Of a DNA stretch of 64,000 nt, positions 16,431 to 24,920 are shown piece by piece. Below the pieces are notes generated by a model. The model was not told the origin of the DNA, did not search any database, and saw only the letters and a list, made by a program, of their open reading frames with translations. Position numbers and translations under genes: made by a program. The stretch comes from Nocardioides terrigena (GTDB lineage: Bacteria; Actinomycetota; Actinomycetes; Propionibacteriales; Nocardioidaceae). Position 1 is the first letter of the stretch, and the number at the start of each line of letters is the position of its first letter. The stretch is from NCBI RefSeq assembly GCF_003047265.1, contig NZ_PZYY01000008.1:1-64000 (forward strand), written 5' to 3'.

Positions 16431-17588
16431 ATGAGCGACCCCGGAGGATTTGGCCCCGACCTGGTGGAGGTCTTCGGACCCAGCCAGCAGGACGGCGGAC
16501 CCGAGCTCGTCCAGCTGTTGACGCCTGAGGGTGAGCGCGTCCACCACGACGAGTTCGACCACGACTTCTCCGCCGAGGAGCTGCGCGGCTTCCACCGCGA
16601 CATGGTCCTCACTCGGCGGATCGACACCGAGGCCACCGCGCTCCAGCGCCACGGCGAGCTCGGCATCTGGGCCCAGCTGCTCGGCCAGGAGGCCGCCCAG
16701 ATCGGCGCGGGCCGCGCGCTGCGCCCGCAGGACTACGTTTTCCCGACCTACCGCGAGCACGGCGTCGCCTACTGCCGCGGCATCGACCCGCTCGACCTGC
16801 TCGGCCTCTTCCGTGGCGTCGACCAGGGCGCGTGGGACCCGAAGGACAACAACTTCGGGCTCTACACGATCGTCATCGGCGCCCAGGTCCTGCACGCGAC
16901 CGGCTACGCGATGGGCATGCAGCGCGACGGCGTCGTCGGCACCGGCGACCCCGACCGCGACGCGGCGGTCATCGCGCACTTCGGTGACGGTGCGTCCTCC
17001 CAGGGCGATGTCAACGAGGGCTTCATCTTCGCGGCGTCGTACAACGCTCCCGTGGTGTTCTTCTGCCAGAACAACCAGTGGGCCATCTCCGAGCCGATCG
17101 AGCGCCAGACCCGCATCCCGCTCTACCAGCGCGCGCTCGGCTTCGGCTTCCCCGGCGTCCGCGTCGACGGCAACGACGTCCTCGCGACGTACGCCGTGAC
17201 GCAGGCGGCGCTGCAGCGCGCCCGCGACGGCCAGGGCCCGACCCTCGTCGAGGCGTACACCTACCGGATGGGTGCGCACACCACCACCGACGACCCGACC
17301 CGCTACCGGATGAGCGACGACCTCGAGCACTGGAAGCTCAAGGACCCGATCGCCCGGCTCGAGGTCTACATGCGCCGCAACGGCCTCGTCGACGACCAGT
17401 ACTTCGCGGACCTCAAGGCCGAGGCCGACGAGCTCGGCCACCACCTGCGCGAGGGCTGCAAGGCGCTGCCCGACCCGCAGCCGATGAGCGTCTTCGACCA
17501 CGTCTACACCGAGATGACCGACGAGCTCGCCGCCCAGCGCGACGGCTACCGGGCATACCTCGACTCCTTCGAAGGGGCGGGCCACTGA
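16431..17588 (+). CDS. bkdA: Branched-chain 2-oxoacid/pyruvate dehydrogenase E1 alpha subunit
   Basis: This thiamine-diphosphate subunit (385 aa) decarboxylates a 2-oxoacid and passes the acyl group to E2 lipoate. The ThDP/Mg motif reads GDGASSQGDVNEG and ends in CQNNQWAIS. The phosphorylation-loop-like region MGAHTTTDDPTRYR is typical of the heterotetrameric E1 family. ATG 16431 has a clear AAGGAG ribosome-binding site. It overlaps the E1 beta gene (TGATG). Substrate choice between branched-chain 2-oxoacids and pyruvate cannot be settled here. Gene order E1a-E1b-E2 without E3 resembles mycobacterial BkdABC. Confidence 0.88.
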   Translation: MSDPGGFGPDLVEVFGPSQQDGGPELVQLLTPEGERVHHDEFDHDFSAEELRGFHRDMVLTRRIDTEATALQRHGELGIWAQLLGQEAAQIGAGRALRPQDYVFPTYREHGVAYCRGIDPLDLLGLFRGVDQGAWDPKDNNFGLYTIVIGAQVLHATGYAMGMQRDGVVGTGDPDRDAAVIAHFGDGASSQGDVNEGFIFAASYNAPVVFFCQNNQWAISEPIERQTRIPLYQRALGFGFPGVRVDGNDVLATYAVTQAALQRARDGQGPTLVEAYTYRMGAHTTTDDPTRYRMSDDLEHWKLKDPIARLEVYMRRNGLVDDQYFADLKAEADELGHHLREGCKALPDPQPMSVFDHVYTEMTDELAAQRDGYRAYLDSFEGAGH

Positions 17589-18574
17589 TGAGCACGACGC
17601 AGAAGATCACCCTTGCCAAGGGCCTCAACATGGGCCTGCGCAAGGCGATGGAGGACGACCCCAAGGTCCTCATCATGGGCGAGGACGTCGGCAAGCTCGG
17701 CGGCGTCTTCCGGATCACCGACGGCCTGCAGAAGGACTTCGGCGAGGACCGCGTCATCGACTCCCCGCTGGCCGAGTCCGGCATCGTCGGCACCGCGGTC
17801 GGCATGGCACTGCGCGGCTATCGCCCGGTGGTCGAGATCCAGTTCGACGGCTTCGTCTACCCGGCCTACGACCAGATCGTGTGCCAGGTCGCCAAGATGA
17901 CCTTCCGCTCGCAGGGCAGGTCGAAGATGCCGATGGTCATCCGCATCCCGTTCGGCGGCGGCATCGGCGCGGTCGAGCACCACTCGGAGTCCCCGGAGGC
18001 GCAGTTCGCGCACACGCCCGGCCTCAAGGTCGTGGCCTGCTCCAACCCGATCGACGGCTACTGGATGATCCAGCAGGCCATCGCGTGCGACGACCCGGTG
18101 ATCTTCCTCGAGCCCAAGCGGCAGTACCACGCCGACAAGGCCGAGCTCGACGAGTCGGCCACCCCCGACCCGCTGTTCACCTCGCGCACGGTGCGCGCCG
18201 GCTCCGACGCCACGCTGCTGGCCTACGGCCCGACGGTCAAGACCGCGCTCAAGGCCGCCGAGGCCGCCGCGACCGAGGGCAAGAACATCGAGGTCATCGA
18301 CCTGCGCACCCTCTCGCCGCTCGACATGGCGCCGGTCTTCGAGTCCGTACGCCGCACCGGCCGCGCCGTCGTCGTCCACGAGGCCCACGTCAACCTGGGC
18401 ATGGGCGCCGAGCTGTCGGCCCGGATCACCGAGGAGTGCTTCTACTCCCTCGAGGCCCCGGTGCTGCGCGTCGGCGGCTTCGACACCCCCTACCCGCCGT
18501 CGCGGATCGAGGAGGAGTGGCTCCCGGACCTCGACCGGGTCCTCGACGCCGTCGACCGGAGCATGGAGTTCTGA
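17588..18574 (+). CDS. bkdB: Branched-chain 2-oxoacid/pyruvate dehydrogenase E1 beta subunit
   Basis: This transketolase-like subunit (328 aa) pairs with E1 alpha to form the active site. Visible hallmarks are MGEDVGKLGGVFRIT, DSPLAESGIVGTAVGMAL, EIQFDGFVYPAYDQI, the cation-loop region EHHSESPEAQFAHTPGLKVV and the C-terminal VGGFDTPYPPSR. Its ATG overlaps the E1 alpha stop, and its own stop overlaps the E2 start, so the three subunits are translated in step. Confidence 0.9.
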   Translation: MSTTQKITLAKGLNMGLRKAMEDDPKVLIMGEDVGKLGGVFRITDGLQKDFGEDRVIDSPLAESGIVGTAVGMALRGYRPVVEIQFDGFVYPAYDQIVCQVAKMTFRSQGRSKMPMVIRIPFGGGIGAVEHHSESPEAQFAHTPGLKVVACSNPIDGYWMIQQAIACDDPVIFLEPKRQYHADKAELDESATPDPLFTSRTVRAGSDATLLAYGPTVKTALKAAEAAATEGKNIEVIDLRTLSPLDMAPVFESVRRTGRAVVVHEAHVNLGMGAELSARITEECFYSLEAPVLRVGGFDTPYPPSRIEEEWLPDLDRVLDAVDRSMEF

Positions 18575-20112
18575 TGAGCGAGTTCAAGCTGCCCGACGTG
18601 GGCGAGGGCCTCACCGAGGCCGAGATCGTGTCCTGGAAGGTCAAGGCCGGCGACTCGGTCGAGATCAACGACATCATCGTGGAGATCGAGACCGCCAAGT
18701 CCATCGTCGAGCTGCCGTCGCCGTACGCCGGCACGGTGCTCGCGCTGATGGTCGACGAGGGCCAGATGGTCGACGTCGGCACGCCGATCATCTCCATCGG
18801 CTCGGCCGACGAGGCCGCCGCCGCGGCGGCCGCGCCTGCGGCCCCGCAGACCGAGTCCGACCCCTACCTCGGCATGGCCCAGAAGGCCGGCGAGGCGCAG
18901 GTCGACCTGTCCGACATGGACCTCTCCAACCCGGCCGCGTCCGGCGGCGGCGAGGGCGAGTCCCTGGTCGGTCGCAACAAGGCCGAGCGCGGCCCGCAGC
19001 GCCGGGCCCGCAAGGGATCGGCCACCCCGCGGACCGCCGCTGGCGCCCAGACCCAGCTGCAGCTGCAGGGCGCGTTCGCGCCCGGCGGCGCACGGACCGA
19101 CGAGGTCGCGCCCGTCGACGAGCCGGCCGTGCCGGCCACTTCGGCGGCGCCCCGTCCGGCCGCCGAGCCGGCGGAGGCGCTCGTCCCCCCCGCGGCGCAG
19201 ACGCCGCACGCCGACGTCCGTGCGCTGGCCAAGCCGCCGGTGCGCAAGCTGGCCAAGGACCTCGGCGTCGACCTGTCGATGCTCCTCGGCTCCGGGGCCG
19301 GTGGCGTCGTCACGCGCACCGACGTCGAGGCGGCCGCTGCTGGTGGCGGGACCGACAACGGCTGGTCGCCCGCGACAGAGACGCCGACCCCGCGTCGTAC
19401 GGACGAGGCGCCGCGCGAGACCCGCGAGCCCATCAAGGGCGTGCGCAAGATGATGGCCCAGGCGATGAGCCACTCGGCCTTCACCAGCCCGCACGTGACC
19501 GAGTGGGTCACCGTCGACGTGACCGCCACGATGCAGCTCGTCGAGCGGCTCAAGGCGCGGCGCGAGCTCAAGGACGTGCGGATCAGCCCGCTGCTGGTGC
19601 TGGCGCGTGCGGTCCTGCTGGCGATGAAGCGCACCCCGGAGATCAACTCCTACTGGGACGACGCCGCGCAGGAGGTCGTCTACAAGAGCTACGTCAACCT
19701 CGGCATCGCCGCGGCCACTCCGCGCGGGCTGGTCGTGCCCAACGTCAAGGACGCCGACGCGATGTCCATGGTCGAGCTGGCCGGTGCGCTCGGTGAGCTG
19801 ACCGCGACGGCCCGCGACGGCAAGACGCAGCCGGCCGAGATGGCGGGCGGGACGTTCACGATCACCAACGTGGGCGTCTTCGGCGTGGACGCCGGCACCC
19901 CGATCATCAACCCCGGGGAGTCCGCGATCCTGTGCTTCGGCGCGATCAACAAGCGTCCGTGGGTGTCCGAGGAGGGCGAGATCGTGGTGCGCGACGTGAC
20001 CACGCTGGCGCTGTCCTTCGACCACCGGCACATCGACGGGGAGAAGGGCTCACGCTTCCTCGCGGACGTGGCCGGGATCCTCGGGGACCCGGGGAGCGCA
20101 CTGCTCTTCTGA
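18574..20112 (+). CDS. bkdC: Dihydrolipoamide acyltransferase (E2)
   Basis: This core enzyme (512 aa) has three parts. One lipoyl domain spans residues 1-80, with the lipoylated Lys42 in EIETAKSIVEL. After a long Ala/Pro/Glu-rich linker (about 85-205), the peripheral-subunit-binding domain (ALAKPPVRKLAKDLGVDLS) lies around 215-250. The catalytic domain ends in the HxxxDG motif SFDHRHIDGEKG near residue 484. The single lipoyl domain fits BCKDH-type E2 better than multi-lipoyl PDH E2. It needs an E3 dihydrolipoamide dehydrogenase, which is not encoded in this window. Confidence 0.9.
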   Translation: MSEFKLPDVGEGLTEAEIVSWKVKAGDSVEINDIIVEIETAKSIVELPSPYAGTVLALMVDEGQMVDVGTPIISIGSADEAAAAAAAPAAPQTESDPYLGMAQKAGEAQVDLSDMDLSNPAASGGGEGESLVGRNKAERGPQRRARKGSATPRTAAGAQTQLQLQGAFAPGGARTDEVAPVDEPAVPATSAAPRPAAEPAEALVPPAAQTPHADVRALAKPPVRKLAKDLGVDLSMLLGSGAGGVVTRTDVEAAAAGGGTDNGWSPATETPTPRRTDEAPRETREPIKGVRKMMAQAMSHSAFTSPHVTEWVTVDVTATMQLVERLKARRELKDVRISPLLVLARAVLLAMKRTPEINSYWDDAAQEVVYKSYVNLGIAAATPRGLVVPNVKDADAMSMVELAGALGELTATARDGKTQPAEMAGGTFTITNVGVFGVDAGTPIINPGESAILCFGAINKRPWVSEEGEIVVRDVTTLALSFDHRHIDGEKGSRFLADVAGILGDPGSALLF

Positions 20113-20114
20113 CC

Positions 20115-20256
20115 GACCGGGCGGTCTTGTCTCGCTCCTGAGCGCCGACCGGGCACTTCCTGCGCGCTCACGACGCCCGACCGGGCGCTTCCTTGCGTAC
20201 GACGCGCACGGAAGCGCCCGGTCGGTGCGTTTCAGCGGCCAGGAACCGCCCGGTCA
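20115..20256. repeat. Convergent multi-hairpin block built from GACCGGGC units
   Basis: Three forward GACCGGGC units (near 20117, 20147, 20179) face two inverted GCCCGGTC units (near 20216 and 20248). The inner pair forms a perfect 16-bp stem (20177-20192 with 20210-20225, beginning CCGACCGGGCGCTTCC) around a 17-nt loop. It separates the E2 gene from the convergent epimerase gene, whose stop codon lies in the last unit. A bidirectional terminator is the simplest reading. Confidence 0.7.
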
Positions 20257-21204
20257 GCGGGAGGACCAGGCCGCGAGCACCTCGGCCTCGCGCTCGGCGG
20301 AGATCCCGTGCACCTCACCGCCGAGGCTGTCACGAGCGGTGTCGCCGACCGGCCGGAGCCGCAGCCCCGCCGCGACGGCCGGCCCGGGATCGTGCGACAT
20401 CATCCCGTCGTAGTCGGGTCGCGGCAGCCACAGCGGCACCGACCCGTCGCCGGCCCAGTGCTCGACGCCCTGCTCCTCGAGGAACGATCCGTCCACCCAG
20501 GTGAGCAGCGGTGCCGGGGCGCCCACGGCGGCCGAGACCTCCGCGAGCAGGTCGCCGATCGCCATCGGCGTGCCCACGGCGTCGTACACCCCGGCCGTCC
20601 CTGCCTCGCAGGCGTCCAGGACCCACGCGGCCAGGTCGCGTACGTCGATCACCTGCACGACGTCGTCGGGGGTGCCGGGCGCGAGCACCTCGCCGCCGCG
20701 GGCCAGCCGGGCAGGCCAGTAGCCGAAGCGGCCCGTCCCGTCCCCGGGGCCGGCGATGAGCCCGGGGCGCACCACCATCGACGAGCGAGCACCCTCGCGG
20801 ACGATCGACTCGCAGGCGACCTTCATCGCGCCGTACGCCTCGGGGTCCGAGGCGAGGTCGACGTCGTCGGTGACCGGCTCGACGAGCGGCTCCATGGCGG
20901 GCGAGGTGTTGTCGGCGTAGACGTTGACGGTCGAGACGAAGACCCAGTGGGCGTCCGGGACGGCCGCGACCGCGCGGCGTACGTGCGAGGGCAGCCGGGC
21001 GACGTCGACGACCGCGTCCCACCCACCGTCGCGCAGCTCGTCCGGGGCGTCCTCGCCGCGGTCCCAGCGCAGGTGGGTGGCACCGTCGGGGACCGTGCCG
21101 GACTCGCCCCGGCAGGCGCAGGTCACCTCCCACCCCCGGGCCACCGCCCGGGTCGCGATCTCGCGGGAGAGGAACCGGGTGCCGCCGAGGACGAGGAGTC
21201 GCAT
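20254..21204 (-). CDS. NAD-dependent epimerase/dehydratase family protein
   Basis: This Rossmann-fold SDR protein (316 aa) has the N-terminal nucleotide loop LVLGGTRFLSREIA, a pattern of the extended SDR group close to plant CSP41 and mycobacterial NAD-epimerases. A Ser in FVSTVNVYADN and the pair in YGAMKVACE (YxxxK) complete the catalytic set. The C-terminal half binds the substrate. The ATG at 21204 is preceded by GAGGTGGGGG. It stands alone between repeats, with no pathway neighbours. The substrate is unknown. Confidence 0.8.
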   Translation of the reverse strand: MRLLVLGGTRFLSREIATRAVARGWEVTCACRGESGTVPDGATHLRWDRGEDAPDELRDGGWDAVVDVARLPSHVRRAVAAVPDAHWVFVSTVNVYADNTSPAMEPLVEPVTDDVDLASDPEAYGAMKVACESIVREGARSSMVVRPGLIAGPGDGTGRFGYWPARLARGGEVLAPGTPDDVVQVIDVRDLAAWVLDACEAGTAGVYDAVGTPMAIGDLLAEVSAAVGAPAPLLTWVDGSFLEEQGVEHWAGDGSVPLWLPRPDYDGMMSHDPGPAVAAGLRLRPVGDTARDSLGGEVHGISAEREAEVLAAWSSR

Positions 21205-21279
21205 GCCCCCACCTCACCCGCCGCGGAGTGGGCCCGCAAGGGGGTTTCGCGGTGGGCGAAAACCTGCCCCCCCCTCGCC

Positions 21280-21346
21280 GGGGTAGTACCGGACCTTTGG
21301 GTGGCGACACGCCGATGTTTGCCACCCAAAGGTCCGGTACTACCCC
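21280..21346. repeat. Palindromic repeat family A, copy 2 (perfect arms)
   Basis: Two perfectly complementary 26-nt arms (21280-21305 and 21321-21346, beginning GGGGTAGTACCGGACC) enclose the 15-nt loop GACACGCCGATGTTT. It lies between two minus-strand genes (M1 peptidase end, epimerase start). Confidence 0.9.
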
Positions 21347-21384
21347 AGGAAGCTCGACGGAGACAGCCGGCGGCGAGCAGGCAC

Positions 21385-22875
21385 TCAGGCGCCGATGAGC
21401 CCCTCTGGCGGCGTGGTCCGCCCGGTGATCCAGGCGTCGAAGAAGCGGGTGAGCTCCAGCCCGGTCTCGGCCTCCCAATGGTCGTAGACCTGCTGGCGGG
21501 TCACCGACCGGTTGTCCTGGTCGGTGAGCCAGGACCGGGCGACCTCGAAGAACTCTTCGTCGCCGAGCTCGCGCCGCAGCTCGTCCCACATGACGGCCGG
21601 TGAGTAGTAGATGTTGGACCCGCCGAACTGCCGGCGGTCGTAGGCGCCTGGCGGGCCGTACTCGTCGCGCAGCTGCTGGTCGACCCCGCGCCACTCCGCG
21701 ATCTGCACCCCGACGTCGTAGCCGCCGCGGTCGGCCTCGTAGAGCGCCTGCATCAGCATCGTCATGCCCTCGTTGAGCCACACGTCGCTCCAGTCGGCGG
21801 GCGAGACCTGGTCGCCGTACCACTGGTGCACGATCTCGTGCACGACCACCGGCGCCGAGCGGACGTACTCGGTGTTGCCCATCGTGATCATCGTCTGGGT
21901 CTCCATCGCGCTCTGCGAGTCGGTGAGCACGAGGCCGAGCGAGGTGAACGGGTAGGGCCCCAGCCGCTGCTCGATCCAGTCGACCGCCTTGGCGGCGACC
22001 TTGAGGTCGTCGTACGCCCCGGGCAGGCCGCGCGGGATCCAGTAGTCGACCGTCAGCCCGCTGGTGGCGGTGTTGGAGCGGTGGGTGTAGTCGCCGATGG
22101 CGAGGGTGACGAGGTACGACGCCGCCGGCTCGTCGAGCTGCCAGCGCGTCGTGGTGAGGTCTTCGCCGGACGGACCGTCGGAGGACTCGGTCGAGACCAG
22201 CCGCCCGTTGGCGATCCCGGTCCACGGGGACGGCACGGACACGGAGATGTCGTAGAGCGCCTTGTCGGAGGGCTGGTCGTTGACGGGATACCAGGAGTAG
22301 GCGCCGTACGGCTCCTGCATCGTCCAGACCTCGGCCCGGTCGGTGACGGTGAAGCCGACGGTGGAGAAGTCCCCACGCGTCGTCGGGGCGGGGACCGGGC
22401 GCGGCTTCCCGGCGTACTCCACGACGAGCTCGTGCCGGTCGCCCTCGCTGATCGGCGAGCGGACGACGAGGTCCTTGCCGCGGTGCCGGTACGCCGCCTC
22501 GTCGCCGTCGAGCGTCACGCTCGCGACCTCGAGCGGCCGGGCCAGGTCGAGGCGGAAGGTGGGGGTGTCGCGGGCGGCACGGAAGGTGAGCGTCGCCGTG
22601 CCCGTCAGCGTGCGCTGGTCAGGCGCCCAGGCGAGGTCGAGGTCGTAGAGGAGCGCGTCGACGTCGGGGTGGCCGACGCCGGGGTAGACGGAGTCCTCGA
22701 CCGGGGAGCTCTCGGCGAGCGCCAGGTCGGGCTCGACCGCCTCCGCAGTCGGGGCGTCCGAGGCGGCCGAGGGGGTCGAGGAGGGCTCGGACGACTCGGT
22801 CGAGCCGGTGCACCCAGCCAGCGCGAGCAGCCCGGCGACCGCGAGCGCCGTCGTACCTCGCCGCAGGTGCCTCAC
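21385..22875 (-). CDS. Lipoprotein M1 family metallopeptidase
   Basis: This zinc aminopeptidase-like protein (496 aa) is anchored outside the membrane by a lipobox (LLALAGC near residue 22) followed by a Ser/Thr-rich tether. The M1 core shows the substrate-binding TMITMGN (a GAMEN-like position), the zinc motif HEIVHQWYGD and the third ligand Glu in WLNEGM about 18 residues later. The GTG start overlaps the stop of an ECF sigma factor gene (GTGA), an unusual coupling that suggests the peptidase is co-regulated with, or acts in, the sigma factor's signalling. It could also simply be a scavenging peptidase. Confidence 0.85.
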   Translation of the reverse strand: MRHLRRGTTALAVAGLLALAGCTGSTESSEPSSTPSAASDAPTAEAVEPDLALAESSPVEDSVYPGVGHPDVDALLYDLDLAWAPDQRTLTGTATLTFRAARDTPTFRLDLARPLEVASVTLDGDEAAYRHRGKDLVVRSPISEGDRHELVVEYAGKPRPVPAPTTRGDFSTVGFTVTDRAEVWTMQEPYGAYSWYPVNDQPSDKALYDISVSVPSPWTGIANGRLVSTESSDGPSGEDLTTTRWQLDEPAASYLVTLAIGDYTHRSNTATSGLTVDYWIPRGLPGAYDDLKVAAKAVDWIEQRLGPYPFTSLGLVLTDSQSAMETQTMITMGNTEYVRSAPVVVHEIVHQWYGDQVSPADWSDVWLNEGMTMLMQALYEADRGGYDVGVQIAEWRGVDQQLRDEYGPPGAYDRRQFGGSNIYYSPAVMWDELRRELGDEEFFEVARSWLTDQDNRSVTRQQVYDHWEAETGLELTRFFDAWITGRTTPPEGLIGA

Positions 22876-23423
22876 GCCTCGCCCCGCAGCAGCGGCCGGG
22901 CCAGCTTGCGGCCGTGGTGGATCTGCGCCTTGACGGTGCCGAGCGGGGCGCCCACGAGCCGGGCGATCTCCTCGTAGGGCAGCCCGTAGACGTCGCGCAG
23001 CATCAGCGGCTCGACGTACTGCGGGTGGTCGCGCTCGATGGTCTCCATCGCCTCGAGCAGGTCGAGGCGGGTGCCGGCGATGACCGACGTGGTGCGCGGG
23101 TCGGGACGCTCGTGGTGGTGGACGCCCTCGAAGTCCGTGGGCACGGCCTGGTTCTTGAGCCGGCGGTAGGTCGAGCGGGCGCTGTTGAGCGCGACGACGT
23201 GCATCCAGGTCGTGAAGCGGCCGTTGCCGTGCCACGACCCGATCTTGGTGGCGATGTTGAGCAGCGCCTCCTGGCAGGCGTCCTCGGCGTCGCCGGAGTA
23301 GGGCAGCACCCCGCGGCACACGTTGAGCGCTCGCGGGCGGACCTCCCCCAGGAGCGCCTCGAGGGCGTCGCGATCCCCGTCGCGGGCACGCCGCGCCAGG
23401 TCGTCGATGTCGTCAGGCGTCAC
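22872..23423 (-). CDS. ECF-type RNA polymerase sigma factor
   Basis: This protein (183 aa) has region 2 at about 15-85 (DAEDACQEALLNIATKIGSW then FTTWMHVVALNSARSTYRR) and region 4 at about 120-175 (LMLRDVYGLPYEEIARLVGA, GTVKAQIHHGRKLA). No anti-sigma gene lies beside it. Instead it is coupled to the M1 lipoprotein peptidase and divergent from a Ser/Thr kinase. Its GTG start is only 20 bases from the kinase start, so the promoter must lie within that gap or the kinase gene. Target genes are unknown. Confidence 0.9.
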   Translation of the reverse strand: MTPDDIDDLARRARDGDRDALEALLGEVRPRALNVCRGVLPYSGDAEDACQEALLNIATKIGSWHGNGRFTTWMHVVALNSARSTYRRLKNQAVPTDFEGVHHHERPDPRTTSVIAGTRLDLLEAMETIERDHPQYVEPLMLRDVYGLPYEEIARLVGAPLGTVKAQIHHGRKLARPLLRGEA

Positions 23424-23443
23424 ACCTGCAACATAATGCAGGG
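23424..23443. promoter_or_regulatory. 20-bp divergent leaderless promoter between sigma factor and kinase genes
   Basis: CATAAT (23432-23437) is six bases before the kinase GTG. On the other strand TATGTT (23435-23430) is six bases before the sigma-factor GTG. Both -10 boxes overlap inside the inverted repeat CTGCA-N6-TGCAG (23426-23441). The two promoters should exclude each other and share any regulator. Confidence 0.55.
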
Positions 23444-24919
23444 GTGTCCGCTCCCTCGTCCCTCGGTCGTTACCCGGTGCGTCGACGCATCGGGGCGGGT
23501 GCGTTCGCCACCGTGTGGCTGGCCCACGACGAGCAGCTCGACTCCCCGGTCGCCATCAAGGTGCTCGCCGACAACTGGACCGAGGACCTCCACGTCCGGC
23601 AGCGGTTCCTCGAGGAGGGTCGCTTCCTGCGCCGGGTCGAGTCGCCGCACGTCGTGAGCGTGTACGACGCGGGCGAGCTGCCCGACGGGCGCCCCTACCT
23701 CGTCATGTCGTACGCCGACCAGGGCACCCTCGCGGACCGGCTCGCGCTGTCCCCGCTCACCCGCGCCCAGGCGGTCCACGTGATCGGCCAGGTCGGCGCC
23801 GGCCTGCACGCGCTGCACCAGCGCGGGGTGCTGCACCGCGACGTCAAGCCGGCCAACGTCCTGTTCCGCACGGTCGAGCTCGACGGTCACAGCAGGGTCA
23901 GCACGATGCTCGGCGACCTCGGGCTGGGCAAGGCGATGGACATGTCGTCGCGGCTGACCATGATCGGCGGCACGCCGCAGTTCGTCGCACCCGAGCAGGC
24001 GCAGGGTGAGGCGCTCGACGCCCGGGCCGACCAGTTCTCGCTGGCCGCCCTGGCCTACCTCCTGCTCGCCGGCCGCGCGCCGTACGAGCACGCCTCCCTG
24101 ACCGCGGCCGCCGACCCGCCGCCCCCGGCACCGATGGGCGACGGCCTGCCCGAGGCGGTGGAGGCAGTCGTGCGCCGGGGCCTGGCCGCGGACCGCGACG
24201 ACCGCTTCCCCGACGTCCCGGCCTTCGTCGCCGCGCTGAAGTCCGCCCTCGACGGGTCCTTCGCCGGTGCCGACGAGGCGCCGACCGCGTGGATCCCGCC
24301 CGACCCCAGCCTCACCCAGCTCGCCCCGGACCCGCTCGCGTCCGCCGAGGAGCCGACCGTGGACGAGCGTCCCTCCACGCGCCGGCGGTGGGCCCTCGTC
24401 GGGGCCGCCGCCCTGATGATCGGCCTGCTCGGCGGCTTCGCCCTCGAGCAGTCCACCACGACGCACCAGCAGCTCGTCGACTCGGAGGGGAGGATCGGGG
24501 TCACCGTGACCGACCGGTGGACGGCCGCCGTGGACGACGAGCGCTGGGTGCCGCCGGACTCGGAGGTCGACTACCCGTCGCTCTCGGCCGGTTCGGGCGT
24601 GGGGTGGAACGAGGACGAGGACCCGGGCCACGGCGTCTTCGCGGGCCTGATGCGCGGCGACGACCTGCCGACCCGGATGCCGCAGCACCCCGAGTGTGAC
24701 GGTCCGCCACGGGAGCCGATCGATCACGAGATCGACGGCGACGACGCCCTCACCGCCACCTTCACCGGGTGCGCGCTCGCCGGTCGCGAGGACGGCGTCA
24801 CTGTGGAGCGGGTCGTGCACGCGACCGCCAACCAGCTCCTGTGGGTCCAGGTGCGTGCGGGGGACCTGCTCACCGCCAACCGGGTGCTCGACTCGGTCGA
24901 GCTCTTCGGCCTGAGGTAG
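23444..24919 (+). CDS. Membrane Ser/Thr protein kinase (PknB-type)
   Basis: This Hanks-type kinase (491 aa) has a P-loop (GAGAFATVWLA near 15-25), the catalytic Lys in VAIKVLAD, catalytic loop HRDVKPANVL, magnesium motif LGDLGLG (DLG rather than DFG) and VAPEQ. After a juxtamembrane linker, a single helix (WALVGAAALMIGLLGGFAL, around 315-335) leads to an extracytoplasmic domain of about 150 aa containing two Cys, without PASTA repeats. It starts with GTG, probably leaderless. It faces the ECF sigma factor across 20 bp, so kinase and sigma factor may form one regulatory unit. That is inference. Confidence 0.88.
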   Translation: MSAPSSLGRYPVRRRIGAGAFATVWLAHDEQLDSPVAIKVLADNWTEDLHVRQRFLEEGRFLRRVESPHVVSVYDAGELPDGRPYLVMSYADQGTLADRLALSPLTRAQAVHVIGQVGAGLHALHQRGVLHRDVKPANVLFRTVELDGHSRVSTMLGDLGLGKAMDMSSRLTMIGGTPQFVAPEQAQGEALDARADQFSLAALAYLLLAGRAPYEHASLTAAADPPPPAPMGDGLPEAVEAVVRRGLAADRDDRFPDVPAFVAALKSALDGSFAGADEAPTAWIPPDPSLTQLAPDPLASAEEPTVDERPSTRRRWALVGAAALMIGLLGGFALEQSTTTHQQLVDSEGRIGVTVTDRWTAAVDDERWVPPDSEVDYPSLSAGSGVGWNEDEDPGHGVFAGLMRGDDLPTRMPQHPECDGPPREPIDHEIDGDDALTATFTGCALAGREDGVTVERVVHATANQLLWVQVRAGDLLTANRVLDSVELFGLR

Positions 24920-24920
24920 G

